64,000 bases of DNA from Aotearoamyces nothofagi (taxonomy: Eukaryota; Ascomycota; Leotiomycetes; Leotiales; Tympanidaceae), in NCBI GenBank assembly GCA_015345905.1, contig JADDTR010000009.1, forward strand, positions 620,001 to 684,000, read 5' to 3'. Positions within the stretch are counted from its first letter, which is position 1, and every line of letters starts with the position of its first letter. The position numbers were made by a program, and so were the translations under genes. The notes below the pieces were generated by a model that was not told the DNA's origin, did not search any database, and was given only the letters and a program-made list of their open reading frames with translations. Below are positions 11,288 to 24,103 of this stretch, piece by piece.

Positions 11288-13347
11288 TCAGCGCATATTT
11301 TCCAGATCCATGACAACATCATCAAGTGAGTCCTGGAATTCCCGCCTGGCAGGACCGATAAAGCGCCGAACGTCATGGCTTAACTTGTCTGAAAACCCCA
11401 AGATTGCAATGATACTTGGGATATACCGCTTTCGCATTCCAGGAGATGCGACGTTGAGAATTGCTGCGGCTAATTGAAGCATTGCAATTTCAAGCTCTGC
11501 AGTAAGCGGCTGGATGGTAGCCGCAGTGCGTCTCATGGATCCTGCCTCCTTGACTAGCTCCATCCACGACTCTCTGGGCTCGGTTATAGCTCCATGATCG
11601 ATCACTGCAAGAAGAACACGGATAATCTCAATACCTCGTGATACCTCTGTTTGCTGGGATGAAATCTCATTTGCCATGGCGTTTCGAAGAATAAAGATTA
11701 GATCTTCTGAGAGAACTTCCCAGCCATTCTGGGCGAGAAAGCCGTCTGCTCCATTTTCTGTAGCTAATATTCCTTCAAAAGCTGTCAAAACAGGATATCT
11801 GAAATCCAATGGTGATGTTTTGCTAGCTCTGTACAGATCCACAAACATATCGGTAAGCCCGGCACTTTCGTTTCGCAAGTTCTCATTGTCATCTTCCCGT
11901 AGCCATATAGCCAATGTGCGAACAGCTGCTAGGATCAAAGGATCGGCACTGGCATTATCCTTCATCGATTCCCATGTCAGAGTGAGCCGTGTGCCTTCTG
12001 ATGTAGCAGAGGTGCCGGCACGAGCTGATGGATGTAGACCTGGTGCCCCAGCAACAGAAGCATCCCAACGGTCTCTAAGGTATTCAATTGTAAGTGACAT
12101 CGTCTCGGCAATCTCCTTGCGCAGTTTTAAAAGAAGATCCGGCGGCAGATTGAGCGATAGTGAGCCATCACCGCTATCCTCATCGTCTAGGCTTCGGATA
12201 AGGAAACCAACGAAACTTGATACTGCATCGAATGCAGCCGCTAGTCTTTTGGAGATAGCCGGATACTCAGAGCTGTTTAGTTTTGATAACAAATTCGGGA
12301 AAGATGAGCGTATATCAATAAGCAGAAGGTTGATAAATAGATACGAGAAGGGCTTGGAAGTATTGCCAGTGGCTGTGTCATCATGGTACAATAGAGCTGG
12401 AAATGAAGAAGGATAAGCTTGGAGTAGAGCAGCGGAGGCCTCTGTGTACGCCGAACGTCCAGCAGTGGTTGGGCGACTGGTAATGAGTGTTTGCAGGAAT
12501 GAGACCAGTGATTGAAGCCATATCGGACAACTGGGGATGGACTGAAGAGTGTTAGCACGTTAAAACCCGAGCCCTTAGGAGTAATGTACTTCTGGTGGGA
12601 GCTTTGGAAATGTGTCTCCAATGAAAGCTAGAAATGTGACTGCATCGGTATTTCTGAAGGATAGAAGCAGCAGTGGGATGAGCTTGTCAATGCATGCCTG
12701 GACAGCCCTTGTTTCTGTGGGATCTGTAGATGCATTGGACCAGGCAAGACTGAGTATATCAAGGACCAGTGGTTGCTGGGGTGCAATCTCAATCAATGGC
12801 GATAGATCTTCAACCCCGAGCAATTCTAAAGCTCCGGACTTTTGACTGACAAAAGTCATTAAAGTTTGGAGTATCAGGACTGTCGTCTCTTGTGAACTAG
12901 ATTCTGGTCAGTACTAGTGGAATAAAGTACCTAGGACAGTACGAACCTGCCAACGAGCGCATTTACGAGTGCCTCGGTTCTCCCCACCATTCTCTTGTCA
13001 GCCCGTCCCTCTGCGGGTAATAATATACTGAAGGTATGCAATACAGCCACAGCTATGTTAACCATGTCTGCTGCTTCTTGTCTTGTAATTTTTTCATTCT
13101 GACCGCCCCGCAAGAGACGATCTAAAAACTTGGGAGAAATAGATTCCCAGAAAGTGGTAATCTGGACGAGGTCTTTTTGGAGTTGCGGCTGATTGTCAAG
13201 TACAGATTTTAAGAGGGCAAGACCAACAAATCTGGACGTATCATCTTTGGCTTTGAGTAGTCCTTGCATCTGCTCAAGAGCCTTTGCAGGATCTCCACTA
13301 GCTATAGGTGTCTCCATCGAACTAGTATCTAAGGGAGGATCTGCCAT
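11288..13347 (-). CDS. Neurochondrin-like helical-repeat protein
   Basis: Three exons on the minus strand: 13347-12947, 12896-12590, 12541-11288; 653 residues. Both introns (50 and 48 nt) have good ends and the 48-nt one has a GCTAAC branch site. The protein is alpha-helical throughout, starts with a segment around EQMQGLLKAKDDTSRFVGLALLKSVL, and has the RFVGLALL...FLDRLL pattern I associate with the neurochondrin family, whose fungal members are poorly characterised cytosolic armadillo-like proteins. No catalytic motif or membrane segment is visible. It is divergent from the CLC channel gene with only 223 bases between start codons. Family assignment is from memory of the sequence pattern, not from a search. 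Confidence 0.75.
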
Positions 13348-13570
13348 CTGGAGACATGGCGTGCGCAAATGATAGTGGGAGAGGATGGCATGGGAGTTCC
13401 GTGACTTGGAAATATTTAAATTCCAGATGGCAACTTTACCCGAATTGCGCCGGATCAATAGCTTCGCCGAGGCTCCGTATCTCATAATCCAACCTCAAGC
13501 TCTCTCTGGACGCGATACATAGAACTCGAAGATGCGACGCGGTATTCGTGCCATATAGTGTCATATAGAA
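13348..13570. promoter_or_regulatory. Shared bidirectional promoter region
   Basis: Only 223 bases separate the start codons of the neurochondrin-like gene (minus) and the CLC gene (plus), so both promoters must lie in or overlap this stretch. No specific operator can be named. Confidence 0.55.
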
Positions 13571-16534
13571 ATGGCTAGCTCATCAGCAGGCCATTTCCCA
13601 CCTTGGGACCCGGCAGAACCATCATCTAGCCACGATAATTTAGACCTCGACATACCGTTGATTGATGACAGCGATAACGATAGCGATGACCCAGCCGCAA
13701 GCTACTCTAGAGACCATGCGATCCTCGAAGACGACCCTATGGAAAACGAAACAGGGGACATTGCTTCGTTCAAGAGGAAGCAAAAGCAACCATCTGGGCA
13801 CACAGCACCGAACTTCTTGTCTCCTTTTGCTGGAAGCAGGCGGCCTACGCCTTCCGTCGCCGGGTCCTCCCCGAAACCAGGGTCGCAAAGATTGAATGGT
13901 GGCAGCGTGCATGATATCGATTATAATGAAGATGGAAGCTCTTATAACTTGGGCGATAGCCTCAACCAACCAAAGGGTGGAAGTCCGCTAGACTGGTATG
14001 TCGAGGGTCCCGGTCGAAGAGTTGGATACGAAGACATGACAGCCATCGATTGGATCTTTGAGTACACGAAGGAGCGACAACGTCTACGAGTACTTTACTC
14101 GAGTGCATCGGGCGTCCTTGGATACGCACAGCGCATGCTTGACGCAAGTCAAGTATGGGTGGTCTTGATTTTGACTGGAATGGCTGCTGGACTCGTCGCT
14201 GCGACGATTGACATTACTAGCAATTGGCTAGGGGACATAAAGACAGGATACTGTTCCTCTGGAACGGATGGTGGTAGGTTCTATTTGAACAAATATGCCT
14301 GCTGCTGGGGTTATGACGAATGGTCACAATGTCATGACTGGAGACCGTGGAGTCTGGCACTTCATGTCACATCAATAGGGGGCAAGTGGTTTGTGGAATA
14401 TATTTTCTTTGTTGTATACTCGGTATGTAATAGTCTGGAGGTCTTTAGGCATAGGCTGCAACTAACTGGTATCGAAGATTTTGTTTGCTGCATGTGCTAG
14501 CATTCTAGTTAAGACATATGCAATTTACGCTAAACATAGCGGAATACCTGAGATCAAGACTGTGCTTGGTGGATTTGTCATACGGCGTTTCTTGGGAACA
14601 TGGACATTGGTGATAAAATCACTTGGATTGGTTAGTGCACTCTTTGAACATTTTACTCACCATTTGTTGACCAGATTCTAGTCTCTCGCTGTCGCATCTG
14701 GCATGTGGCTTGGGAAGGAAGGACCACTTGTTCACGTGGCCTGTTGCTGCGCGAATCTGTTTATAAAGTTGTTCGAAAATATCAATAATAATGAGGGTAA
14801 GGCTCAAAGCACATTGTATATTATCTTACTATGCTAATGGCCTAATAGCTCGTAAACGTGAGGTTCTCTCCGCAGCAGCTGCTGCAGGAATCTCTGTTGC
14901 GTTTGGATCACCAATTGGCGGTGTGCTGTTCAGTCTCGAAGTATGACTATTAGCTCCGATTACAACCCTAAATAGCTAACAATCATTCAGCAACTGTCAT
15001 ACTACTTTCCCGATAAGACAATGTGGCAAAGCTTTGTCTGCGCAATGACAGCTTCAGTGACACTTCACGCTCTAGATCCTTTTCGAACCGGAAAGCTTGT
15101 CCTATACCAGGTCACTTATAGCACTGGATGGCACGGATTTGAAATGATTCCTTTTGTGATGCTGGGTATTTTTGGAGTAATTGTAAACAGTTCCACAACT
15201 TATACACGTGCTGACCTTTTTTTCAGGGTATTTATGGCGGCCTATTCATAAAGCTTAACATGAAGATTGCGGCCTGGAAGAAATCCGCAAGTTGGCTACC
15301 AGGGCCAGTAACCCAGGTCGTCTTGGTCGGGCTGCTTACTGCTCTAATCAATTATCCGAATCTATATATGAGGGCACAATCATCTGAGCTCGTATACGCA
15401 CTCTTCGCTGAGTGTTCTAAAACACTTGATGATCAATTTGGTCTCTGCAAAACAGGAGCTGCGACAGCGGGGACCATTATCTTGCTTATCTTTGCTGCTG
15501 TTCTCGGCTTCTTCCTCTCCGCGATCACATTCGGTCTACAAATTCCAGCAGGCATTATATTACCGTCAATGGCCGTTGGTGCGCTCTTCGGTCGGGCTGT
15601 TGGTATTATAATGGAGATATGGCAACGCAATCACCCTAATTTTATTGCCTTTGCTTCCTGTGAGCCTGATGTTCTATGCGTCACGCCAGGAACCTATGCA
15701 ATTATTGGGGCGGCTGCAGCACTTGGCGGTGTCACACGGATGACTGTCTCAATCGTTGTCATCACATTTGAACTCACTGGTGCTCTAACATATGTTCTTC
15801 CTATCATGATTGCGGTCATGTTTAGTAAATGGGTTGGCGATGCATTTGGAAAGCGGGGCATTTATGAAAGCTGGATACACTTTAATGAGTATCCATTTCT
15901 CGACAACAGCGATGAAACACACATTCCAGATGTTCCAGTCAGTCAGATCATGACCCGTATCGAAGATCTTGTCGTCTTGACTGCGACTGGACACACTATC
16001 GAATCACTTAAAAACGTGCTTGCGTCAAACCCATACCGCGGCTTTCCAGTCATTTCCGACCCTCGAGAAGCTATTTTGCTGGGCTACATCTCCCGGGCCG
16101 AGCTCATATATAACCTTCACACCTCAACGAAAGCGCCACGTAACCTTCCACCCGAAACCGAGGTTTTCTTCATCCATCAACCTCTGGCTGATCCTCGTAA
16201 TACGCTCGATCTACGACCTTGGATGGACCAGACGCCCATAACCCTACCCGCAAAATCGACGCTGCAGCTCACCGCAAATTACTTCCAGAAATTGGGGTTG
16301 CGATATGTCCTTTTTAGTAGTAGAGGTGTTCTACAAGGACTATTAACAAAGAAAGACGTGTGGTATGTCTTGAACGGAGCTGAAGAAACTCGAAAAAGGA
16401 GTGGAAATGACGAGGCGTCTGGCCTCACAAGGGAAAATGAGGAAGGAGAAGCACGAGGCTTGTTGAGGACAGACGAAGATGGAGACGCCGAACCAGTCGG
16501 TGAGGCATTCACCCAGAACGCACCTTTATTATAA
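13571..16534 (+). CDS. CLC-family voltage-gated chloride channel with C-terminal CBS domains
   Basis: Six exons: 13571-14422, 14478-14630, 14682-14796, 14849-14940, 14991-15176, 15227-16534; 901 residues. A long acidic, disordered N-terminus (about 140 residues) precedes the channel domain. CLC signatures are present: HSGIPEIK (the GxGIPE element), GKEGPLVH with the gating glutamate, GGVLFSLE, and [18 protein letters not shown]. Two CBS-like segments follow (VSQIMTR...GFPVISD and [11 protein letters not shown]...[23 protein letters not shown]). The acidic residue that serves as the internal proton glutamate in exchangers (LEE in yeast Gef1 as I recall it) is Gln here (LEQLSYYF), created across the fourth intron. 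This predicts a passive channel or uncoupled transporter rather than a strict Cl-/H+ exchanger. Likely location: plasma membrane or endomembranes, in ion and pH balance. Confidence 0.93.
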
Positions 16535-17033
16535 TAGATTAGAATCATAAAGACCTTAGAAATATTTATACAGCTTAGGCGTAGAATCTTAAGTGTGCTC
16601 TCCCCGCTGATGTGCGGCAACGTCTCATTCCTAAACGAGCAGAAGTCTTTCAGTGGAACACTACCAGGCCAGAGTCTCGCATGGACGCTAATGTGGTTCT
16701 CCAACAGTTCTACCTTGACAACACCACGTTAGGGTTGTTGGCTGCTACTAGCTTGCCTATCGCTGAGTATGATGAAGGCTTCAATATGTGGACAGCAATG
16801 ACTGAAGATTGGATGAGGGTTATGTGTTCAGGCTTTGCTTTCTGCTTTAAAGGAGCAAGATCGAGAAGGAAAAGAGAAATCGAAGAGAGTAGAGAAGAGT
16901 AAGATGTTGACTTTAGAGACATGTCATTCAAGACGAGAAATACCTACGCGTTGTCGTACCGGATGAAAACCGCTCTAGAGGCATGCGGCAAAGATGACTG
17001 TAGGCACGATGAGGATAAATGGGCCGGTGGATA
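16535..17033. other. 3' flank of the CLC gene
   Basis: A 96-codon open frame (16612-16902) and an antisense one overlap here, but neither shows a domain, a splice pattern or fungal-like composition. I regard the stretch as non-coding. Confidence 0.45.
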
Positions 17034-18350
17034 GCTTTTGGGGCCTCGAGGCTGCCGATTTGCAGATTCTGGACCACTCCAGGAGTCCTCGAGGGGAGCG
17101 ATTTCGTTGGTTTGGAGGGTATTGAGGAGGTTAGTTTACGAAGGTGTCTTTTGGGTACTTGTTAACATTTAGCACACGTGACTTCCGGGTAGCGCTAGTG
17201 GGAGCATAATGACAGCGCATAATTTATACACTTTTACATAGTTAGACATAAATCACACTCTATTTCGCAACAGTACTTTATAGGTGCGTATCGGCTTGAT
17301 CGTTTTTGATACTTCTAGATGTCTCTGAATGTCCCGATTGGGCAATTTTCGAACCATTTTGGACTCCTAGATAGCATGCTTTGGGAGGTTTGAGGCTACC
17401 AAACTGTATACTTTTGGAGCTTCGAGGAGTCCTCAAATACATCTTTTTGGAGCCTTGAGGCTGCCAGTTTATAGATTCTAGACTACTCCAGGAGTCCTCG
17501 AGGAGAGCGATTTTGCTAATTTAGAGGCCTCTAAGACTTCTCAAAGGCTAGTTTGGAGGCCTCGTATTGAGGATACCAGTTTATAGATTCTAGACTACTT
17601 CAGAAGTCCTCGAGGAGAGCGATTTCGCTAATTTAGAGGCCTCTAAGACTTCTCAAAGGCTAGTTTGGAGAGTATTGAGGATGCTAGTTTACTGAATTTC
17701 GAGGCTTCTTAGACTCCTCAAAGGTGTTTATTGGATACCTTATAGATATATATCGATTCGATCATTTTTATACTTCTAGATATCTTTGAATGTCCCGATT
17801 TGGCAATTTCGAACTATCTTGGACTCCTAGATAGTATACTTTTGGAGGTTTGAGGCTACCAAACTGTATATTTTTGGGCCTTCGAGGCTGCCGGATTACA
17901 GGGTTTAGTCGATTCGAGGAGTCCTCGAGAGGAGCGATTTCGGTGATTTGGAGGCCTCTAAGACTTCTCAAAGGCCAGTTTGGAGGGTATTGAGGATACT
18001 AGTTTACTAAATTTCGAGGCTTCTTGGACTCCTCAAAGGTGTCTATTGGATACCTTGTAGATATATAATATATATCGATTTGATCATTTTTATACTTCTA
18101 GATGTCTTTGAATGTCCCGATTTGGCAATTTTTGAACCATCTTGGACTCCTAGATAGTATACTTTTGGAGGTTTGAGGCTACCAAACTGTATATTTTTTG
18201 GCCTTCGAGGCTGCCGGATTACAGGGTTTAGTCGATTCGAGGAGTCCTCGAGAGGAGCGATTTCGGTGATTTGGAGGCCTCTAAGACTCCTCGAAGGCCA
18301 GTTTACTAAATAACAAGGCTTCTTGGTCTCCTTGAATGCGTCTCCTGGGT
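17034..18350. repeat. Nested, diverged tandem repeat array
   Basis: A unit of about 320 bases recurs. The block starting GATCRTTTTTGATACTTC-like recurs near 17297, 17759 and 18080 (the last interval is about 320). Each copy contains TGTCCCGATT, GGACTCCTAGATAG, GAGGTTTGAGGCTACCAAAC, TCCTCGAG, GAGGCCTCTAAGACT and CTCCTCAAAGG elements. The middle copy has an internal duplication with 112-base spacing (17464 and 17576). A partial copy lies at 17034-17160, separated by unrelated sequence. A perfect palindrome TCGAGGAGTCCTCGA recurs (17914, 18237). No open frame runs through. Copies differ by scattered point changes, so the array is not recent. Boundaries are approximate. Confidence 0.85.
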
Positions 18351-19080
18351 ACCTCGTAAGTGCGTATGTTTCAGAAAGTCGGGCTGGGTGTCTATATTAT
18401 CGCTGTCTGCATAATCGGCGAGGTATCGAGAATCCTAGTCCTGGAAAGGCGTTTCCCCTTTTAGGCGTGCATGCTGGTACGGTAGCGCTCCGACGATGCC
18501 GAATAGTTATATCGTGATGCAGCTGTTTTCAGTGGAGCAGAATAACGTTCAAGATAACAAGCAAAACGTCAGAATTTATGGGATTGTAGAGACGATATCC
18601 GATTTCCATACGGGTCGCGCCCATATGTCCAGTGCCATTGATATGTAGAAGGGCCATTGTCACTCCTTCGGCATCCAAATGCTCCAGCGCGCGTCAAACG
18701 TGTCAGCCTCGTCAATCCACGACAACCAACCACAAATGACGTAAGTCATCAGAATCCTTGGATACCCGCCCGTTCCGGCACCGTAACCGTTCAGGCTTTC
18801 TTGTCAAGGAACAACACAAACACAGCTTAAGCTCAATGCCCGAGGCTTAATAACACTGCGGCCTTCTCGCACTCTTTCTTCCTTTCCAATTCATACCATC
18901 ATCTCCTCTCTTCCAATCTTACTGCTACTTGCGCAATTGCACCTCTCCAGCTGAACCGTTGCGTGCGCTGCTGTGTTATCATAGCCCGCCGAGAGATACT
19001 GTACTGCGATTACGATAAGAGCTCGACAGCCTGTGCCAGAATCTAGCTGAGTACCCTGTGGACACCGGAACGCAGGAGAC
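18351..19080. promoter_or_regulatory. Upstream region of the phosphate carrier gene
   Basis: No gene is seen. The last 250 bases before the ATG at 19081 include a C/T-rich stretch (18860-18960) suitable for a fungal promoter and leader. Confidence 0.5.
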
Positions 19081-20167
19081 ATGTCGACACTTGAAAGGGC
19101 GGTCCCGAAGCCCGCGATTGAGCTTTACAGCGGCAAATATTTCGTTGCTTGTGGTCTTGGAGGTATAATTGGTACGTATAGTTCTACTACTTGACTCGCG
19201 GTCGCACTGCGGCAACCTGGGAGTGTATACCAGACGTGACGTCAGGCCATGAATATCAACCGGATACTAACCAAGTGTCAAAACAGCCTGTGGGCCTACT
19301 CACACAGCCGTCACACCTCTCGATCTGGTCAAATGCCGGCGCCAAGTTGACTCCAAGTTGTACTCGTCGAATTTCGGTGCCTGGAAGTCGATCTACAAAG
19401 CTGAGGGGGCACGCGGTGTCTTCTTCGGATGGTCTCCTACATTTGTAGGCTACTGTATGCAGGGTGGTGGGAAATATGGTTTCTATGAAGTCTTCAAATA
19501 TACATACGGCGAGAAGCTCTTCCCGAATGCCAACAGGACGCTCGTCTTCCTGGGTGCGAGTGCCACTGCAGAATTTATAGCAGATCTTGCTCTCTGTCCG
19601 TTTGAGGCTATCAAGGTTCGGATGCAAACGACTTTACCACCCTTTGCTCATACTTTGAGAGAAGGATGGGCGAAAGTTGTCAAGGAAGAAGGATACGCGG
19701 GGTAAGCACCAATGCGCATCTAAAAATTCGGGATGCTAATATCATACAGCCTGTACAAAGGCCTATATCCTCTCTGGGGCCGACAAATTCCGTACACCAT
19801 GTGCAAGTTTGCATTCTTCGAGAAGACAGTCGAGAAGATCTACGAGACACTCGGCAAGCCAAAGGCAGCCTACAACGGCCTGCAGCAGACCGGAGTATCA
19901 TTCCTCGGCGGTTATATTGCTGGTATTGGCTGTGCAGCTGTGTCTCACCCAGCTGATGTCATGGTATCGAAACTCAACTCAAACCGCCTCGCTGGAGAAA
20001 GTGCCGGCGCGGCTGTGGCTAGGATTTACAGTGATATCGGGTTTAGAGGACTATGGAATGGACTTCCCGTCAGAATTGTGATGATCGGAACCTTGACGGC
20101 GTTTCAATGGTTGATCTATGACTCGTTCAAGGTGGGACTGGGACTGCCAACGACGGGTGGCCATTAG
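19081..20167 (+). CDS. mir1: Mitochondrial phosphate carrier
   Basis: Three exons: 19081-19171, 19287-19701, 19750-20167; 307 residues, as expected for this carrier. The three mitochondrial-carrier repeats are visible through their signature loops: [20 protein letters not shown] and the variant [10 protein letters not shown]. The N-terminal [28 protein letters not shown] is characteristic of fungal Mir1/PTP phosphate carriers, with the first intron splitting the Ala codon in IIACGP. It imports phosphate with H+ across the inner mitochondrial membrane for ATP synthesis. The first intron is long (115 nt) for this window; the other is short. The gene stands alone between the repeat array and the ferric-reductase gene. 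Confidence 0.95.
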
Positions 20168-21069
20168 ATTAAGTATCTGGGATCGGTGCCGATAATATAA
20201 TGGTGCTATCATGCGCTGCGTGCGAGTTAGGCGTCATAAAGACCAGAGGATAGATCATCTAATAAAATATATATTCTCGAGGCAATGAAGTTCTCTTAAA
20301 TACATCATCGTATGTATACCTTAATCCTTTCGTTCATCCCTTAGTAACCTGCTGCATCTTTGCGCAAAGCTGCAGACAAGTGATATGAGCGCGGAGAAGA
20401 TCGACGACTCTTGTTACAGTATTTTATATAGCGACCGAAGGCTACGAATGATTAATTGAATTCCACCAAGATATTAATTTTGGACGTCGCTCTCCTTGCA
20501 AGGCTCACGACGACGAGGAAAGTCCTTTGCTTGCAGCACCGCTATTGGCTAAGAATGGTTGGGAGTCGTAGTAGCCAAGTCGAGGCTGAATTTGCACGAG
20601 TCATTGAAGATGCATGTACTAGCTTGTATTGACAGATCTTTATACATATCTTTCCTATGGCCAGGCTGATCACATGATGCAGTTCCACTGAGGCAAGAGA
20701 CAAGTCGGTGTCTGGAGATCGCACTTCCGAATGCGACGGGACGCGCACGATTGAGCACATTTGAGGGCTTGGCAAGCAAAGACAACAATGGGTTTGAACA
20801 TCCCTGAGATCCATCTTCATTTATTTGAAGAGCCAAGCAGCCTATTACCAGATGCCTATACACATCGTTTTACCCACAGCTGGCGCTGTACTGACATGGT
20901 CCCTTGTAAGTGTTTTGAACTATTGCCGCTTTTCTTGCGCTGGTAAAGAGTATCAAATACGGGCTATTTGAAATGCGTACCACCGTCTCTTGTTCTATTT
21001 CTCCTCTTCACGCTCTTGATTTTCTCTCTATTGTTATCAGTACGTGAAATTGCCATATATTGTGGCAAG
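20168..21069. other. Intergenic region upstream of the ferric-reductase-like gene
   Basis: No gene is supported. An ATG at 20852 opens an 18-codon frame ending at a good GTAAGT donor, but I found no acceptor before 21070 that joins it to the reductase without a stop, so it is left out. Confidence 0.45.
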
Positions 21070-23140
21070 ATGGCAGATCTCCGTGTCCGCCACATCCAGA
21101 ATGAGAGCGACGCAGCTGAACTTATCCCCCACTGGGGATATCCGCCTCGCACATATCCGTGTACCAGTGATGCAGGGACGTGCGAATACCTTGATGCCGT
21201 CTACTGGATGCACGATATGTCGATGCTATACACGTTCATAATGTGGGCGGTGATTGGCGGCATTCTGGTCCTTTGGATGCTGTCGAGACTATTCTCACGG
21301 CAGAGATCGTCAAGTCTGCAGGACAGGACCGAGGGAAAGGTCGCACGGAGGAGCTTTTCTTTTCGCTCTCGAACTTCTATTGCGGCTTTCTCTCGCCGCT
21401 ACTTATTGCCTGAAGCTTTCACGTCTTTCTTCGGCCATGTCACTCGATTGCAGATTTCGGTCCTGGTGATATTGCTGGGCTACCTCCTCATATTCTCGTA
21501 AGTATCTTGAACGTCGGAGTTTCTGAGCGTCACTAATTCAACGCAGTCTCATATCAATCGTATACAAGACGTGGATTACGCCCGTCAAAGGTACGAATCT
21601 GCACAACACTAGAGTTGGCATGGGCGGCTTTTCCGATCGCGTCGGCGCATTGGCATTTGCATTGACGCCATTGACTGTCGCTCTCACGACTAGGGAAAGT
21701 ATACTCAGTCTTATGACTGGGATCTCTTATCAGCATTTCAACTTTCTCCACCGGTGGTGCGGCAGAATCATTTTCGTCCAATCCATCTTGCATACGGTGA
21801 GTCAACAGAGTCTGCAGAGTAATAATTAGATACTAATTTTATTGAAGGTGGTGTGGTGTATAATCGAAGGTCGTCTCTATGTACCTCAGCCTTCAGTAGG
21901 TGCAGCGTTTATTCGAGAGCCATACATCATCTGGGGATGCGTAGCCATGATTTTGATCACATTTCTCTTCGTTTTCAGTCTTCCCCCTGTGATAAAATGG
22001 ACCGGTTATGAGTTCTTCCGCAAAACACATTACATTGTAGCTGGCGTATACCTTGGTGCGTGCTGGGCACACTGGTCCCGCCTAGCATGCTGGATGATTG
22101 CATCGTTAGCCATATTCCTTCTCGACCGCGGACTAAGACTCTTTCGTATTGGCCTTCTTCATACAGGATATCTGAAAGAAGGAGGTAAGCAAGACTCATG
22201 AAGTCTCCCCTAATATAGGTGCTATACTAATTAAAATAAAGGCTACGGCTTTAAGCCTGTAGAAGCAACCGTGAAGGTCTTCGATGATAATACAGGCACC
22301 GTTGTTCGAATTGACTTCTCCCATAATCAGGAGCCTTGGATTACAGGTCAACACTTCTTTCTCTGCTTCCCAGAACTTTCCATCTGGCAAAGCCACCCAT
22401 TCACTGTCGCATCTCTACCAGCAGCACACCCTCAATTGCCACACCACGTCTATATAATCCGTTGCATGAAAGGAGAGACATCGAAGTTGGCAATTTTGGC
22501 ACGGGAAAAAGAAAGGACCAGTGAGACGATGTCCGTTATTCTAACAGGACCATACGGCACTCCAGTCCTTGGTTCTTCACCAAATCTCCTTTCAATTGCA
22601 GGGGGAACGGGGATCACCTTTGCTCTACCATTAGTGACAGATGCTGCAAGACGTCTCGAGAATTCAACGGGTCTTATCCGATTAGTATGGATAATACGTG
22701 AGGCCCGTGATCTTGAGTGGATTGCGCCAGAACTCGAAACTATCATTCGACTAGCGGAACGGCGATTTTCGAATTTGGATATTCAAGTATTTATTACAAG
22801 GGAAGAGGAGACGACGAGAACAGGTTCTCAATCTTCTAGCCCGGATTCTGATGAGATTGAAGAAACTAAGCAAGCCAGCCTCAGAGTGAGTAATGGCCTG
22901 AAAGCACGGAAAGGATTCGCGGTCACGTGGTTACGAGACCACCATCCTGAGATGAAGGAAATCGTACGGAGCTTTGTAGAAGGTGCTACAGCGGGAAGTA
23001 CCCAGGTTGTGGGAAGTGGCCCAGCGGATATGGGGAGAGATTTACGGCAGGCTGTCGCGGGTTTTAATGATGGAAAGAAGGTACTAAAAGGAGACGAGAG
23101 ATGGGATGTGGAGTTCTCCTGGGATGATAGAATGGGTTAG
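21070..23140 (+). CDS. Ferric-reductase-type flavocytochrome (FRE/NOX superfamily)
   Basis: Four exons: 21070-21497, 21547-21796, 21848-22184, 22242-23140; 637 residues. Order: short extracytoplasmic segment with two Cys (YPCTSDAGTCEY), first membrane helix (LYTFIMWAVIGGILVLWML), basic loop, then a block of helices with paired histidines for two b haems (FNFLHRWCGR...SILH and FRKTHYIVAGVYLGACWAHW). The cytosolic half has the FAD-binding HPFTVASLP, a NADPH-binding GPYGTP and AGGTGITFALPL, and a C-terminal VGSGPADMGRDL. It would move electrons from NADPH across the plasma membrane to ferric or cupric ions. The start at 21070 is the first ATG in frame; the upstream open frame uses TTG. The lengths of all exons agree with the reading frame. 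NADPH oxidase is unlikely because the length and haem spacing match FRE proteins. Confidence 0.92.
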
Positions 23141-24103
23141 AGAAGTTGTTAGGTATAGTTCAGGGATGAATCTTATGATTATTTTAGGATATGACTGCTG
23201 ACAGGTTGCTGTCGAGGAATAGCTAACCCGATACAGAGATTAAAGATATCATACCTTGAATACTGTCAGAATATTATTGTGGCTAAAGATTAAATAGGTA
23301 ACTATAGATCATATCCGCTTGTTATAAGCTGGGAGAGTAAGAATCTACCTATATACCCACGTTGCCGCAAAGTTTCTATAGTCCTACTCGGGTCGATAGC
23401 TTCTTGAAAGGTATATATAACACTTGTTAGCGTTAGATCCAATGATTTCGCAGATGTTCTAAGGAGGCACCGGTAAATTTATCATCGGAGGATAAATCTC
23501 CTGATTAAGATGGCTTGCGACCACAAACATACTGCCACCAATCACATGACTACACGATTGATTAATAACAACCCAACCTCTCGACATCAATTAAACCGCG
23601 GGATATCAAGGTCACATAGCAGCGGCTCTCATGATAAAAACGAACATTCGGGACAAGAATTCCAGGCGCATGAAACCCAACACCCGTGTTCTTCGTCTTC
23701 ACATGTGAATTAGGGACAAAGCAGCTATTTCGTCATCGACAATACCATGTCGGCTGTAGGTTTATCGGGAGATATCTGCAACTAATAAGAGCGCGTACAG
23801 CGCGCGACGGAGGCGCGTTTGGCTGCAGAACGGGACTTGGGAGCAGGGTCGAGGACGGGTGTGGAGATGGGCTGTTGCGTTAAGAACCTGTTGCTGCGAG
23901 CCTGGGAGTGCGGATTCTGTGAATGCCATTCATCCGCCGCAGGTATCAAATCCCGCATTACGTAGACACAACCCCATTGTACGTCACAGAGACTCGACGT
24001 CCAGACATGTGATTGTCGGGGGATTTTGGAATAAATAAAGCCCCGCCGCAAGTCTTTCTTCGTCTGTCAAGTCGTATACAAAAGTCTCGAGCTCCTTGAA
24101 ATA
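23141..24103. other. Intergenic region
   Basis: A 67-codon His/Ser-rich open frame at 23510 has no recognisable features. I see nothing else that I can support. Confidence 0.45.

Noticed and set aside
16612-16902. A 96-codon frame after the CLC gene
   Set aside because: No homology recognised; a competing antisense frame overlaps it, and it ends in a low-complexity basic run.
20852-20905. Possible extra first exon of the ferric reductase
   Set aside because: It ends at a good donor, but I found no acceptor that joins it to the reductase frame without meeting a stop.
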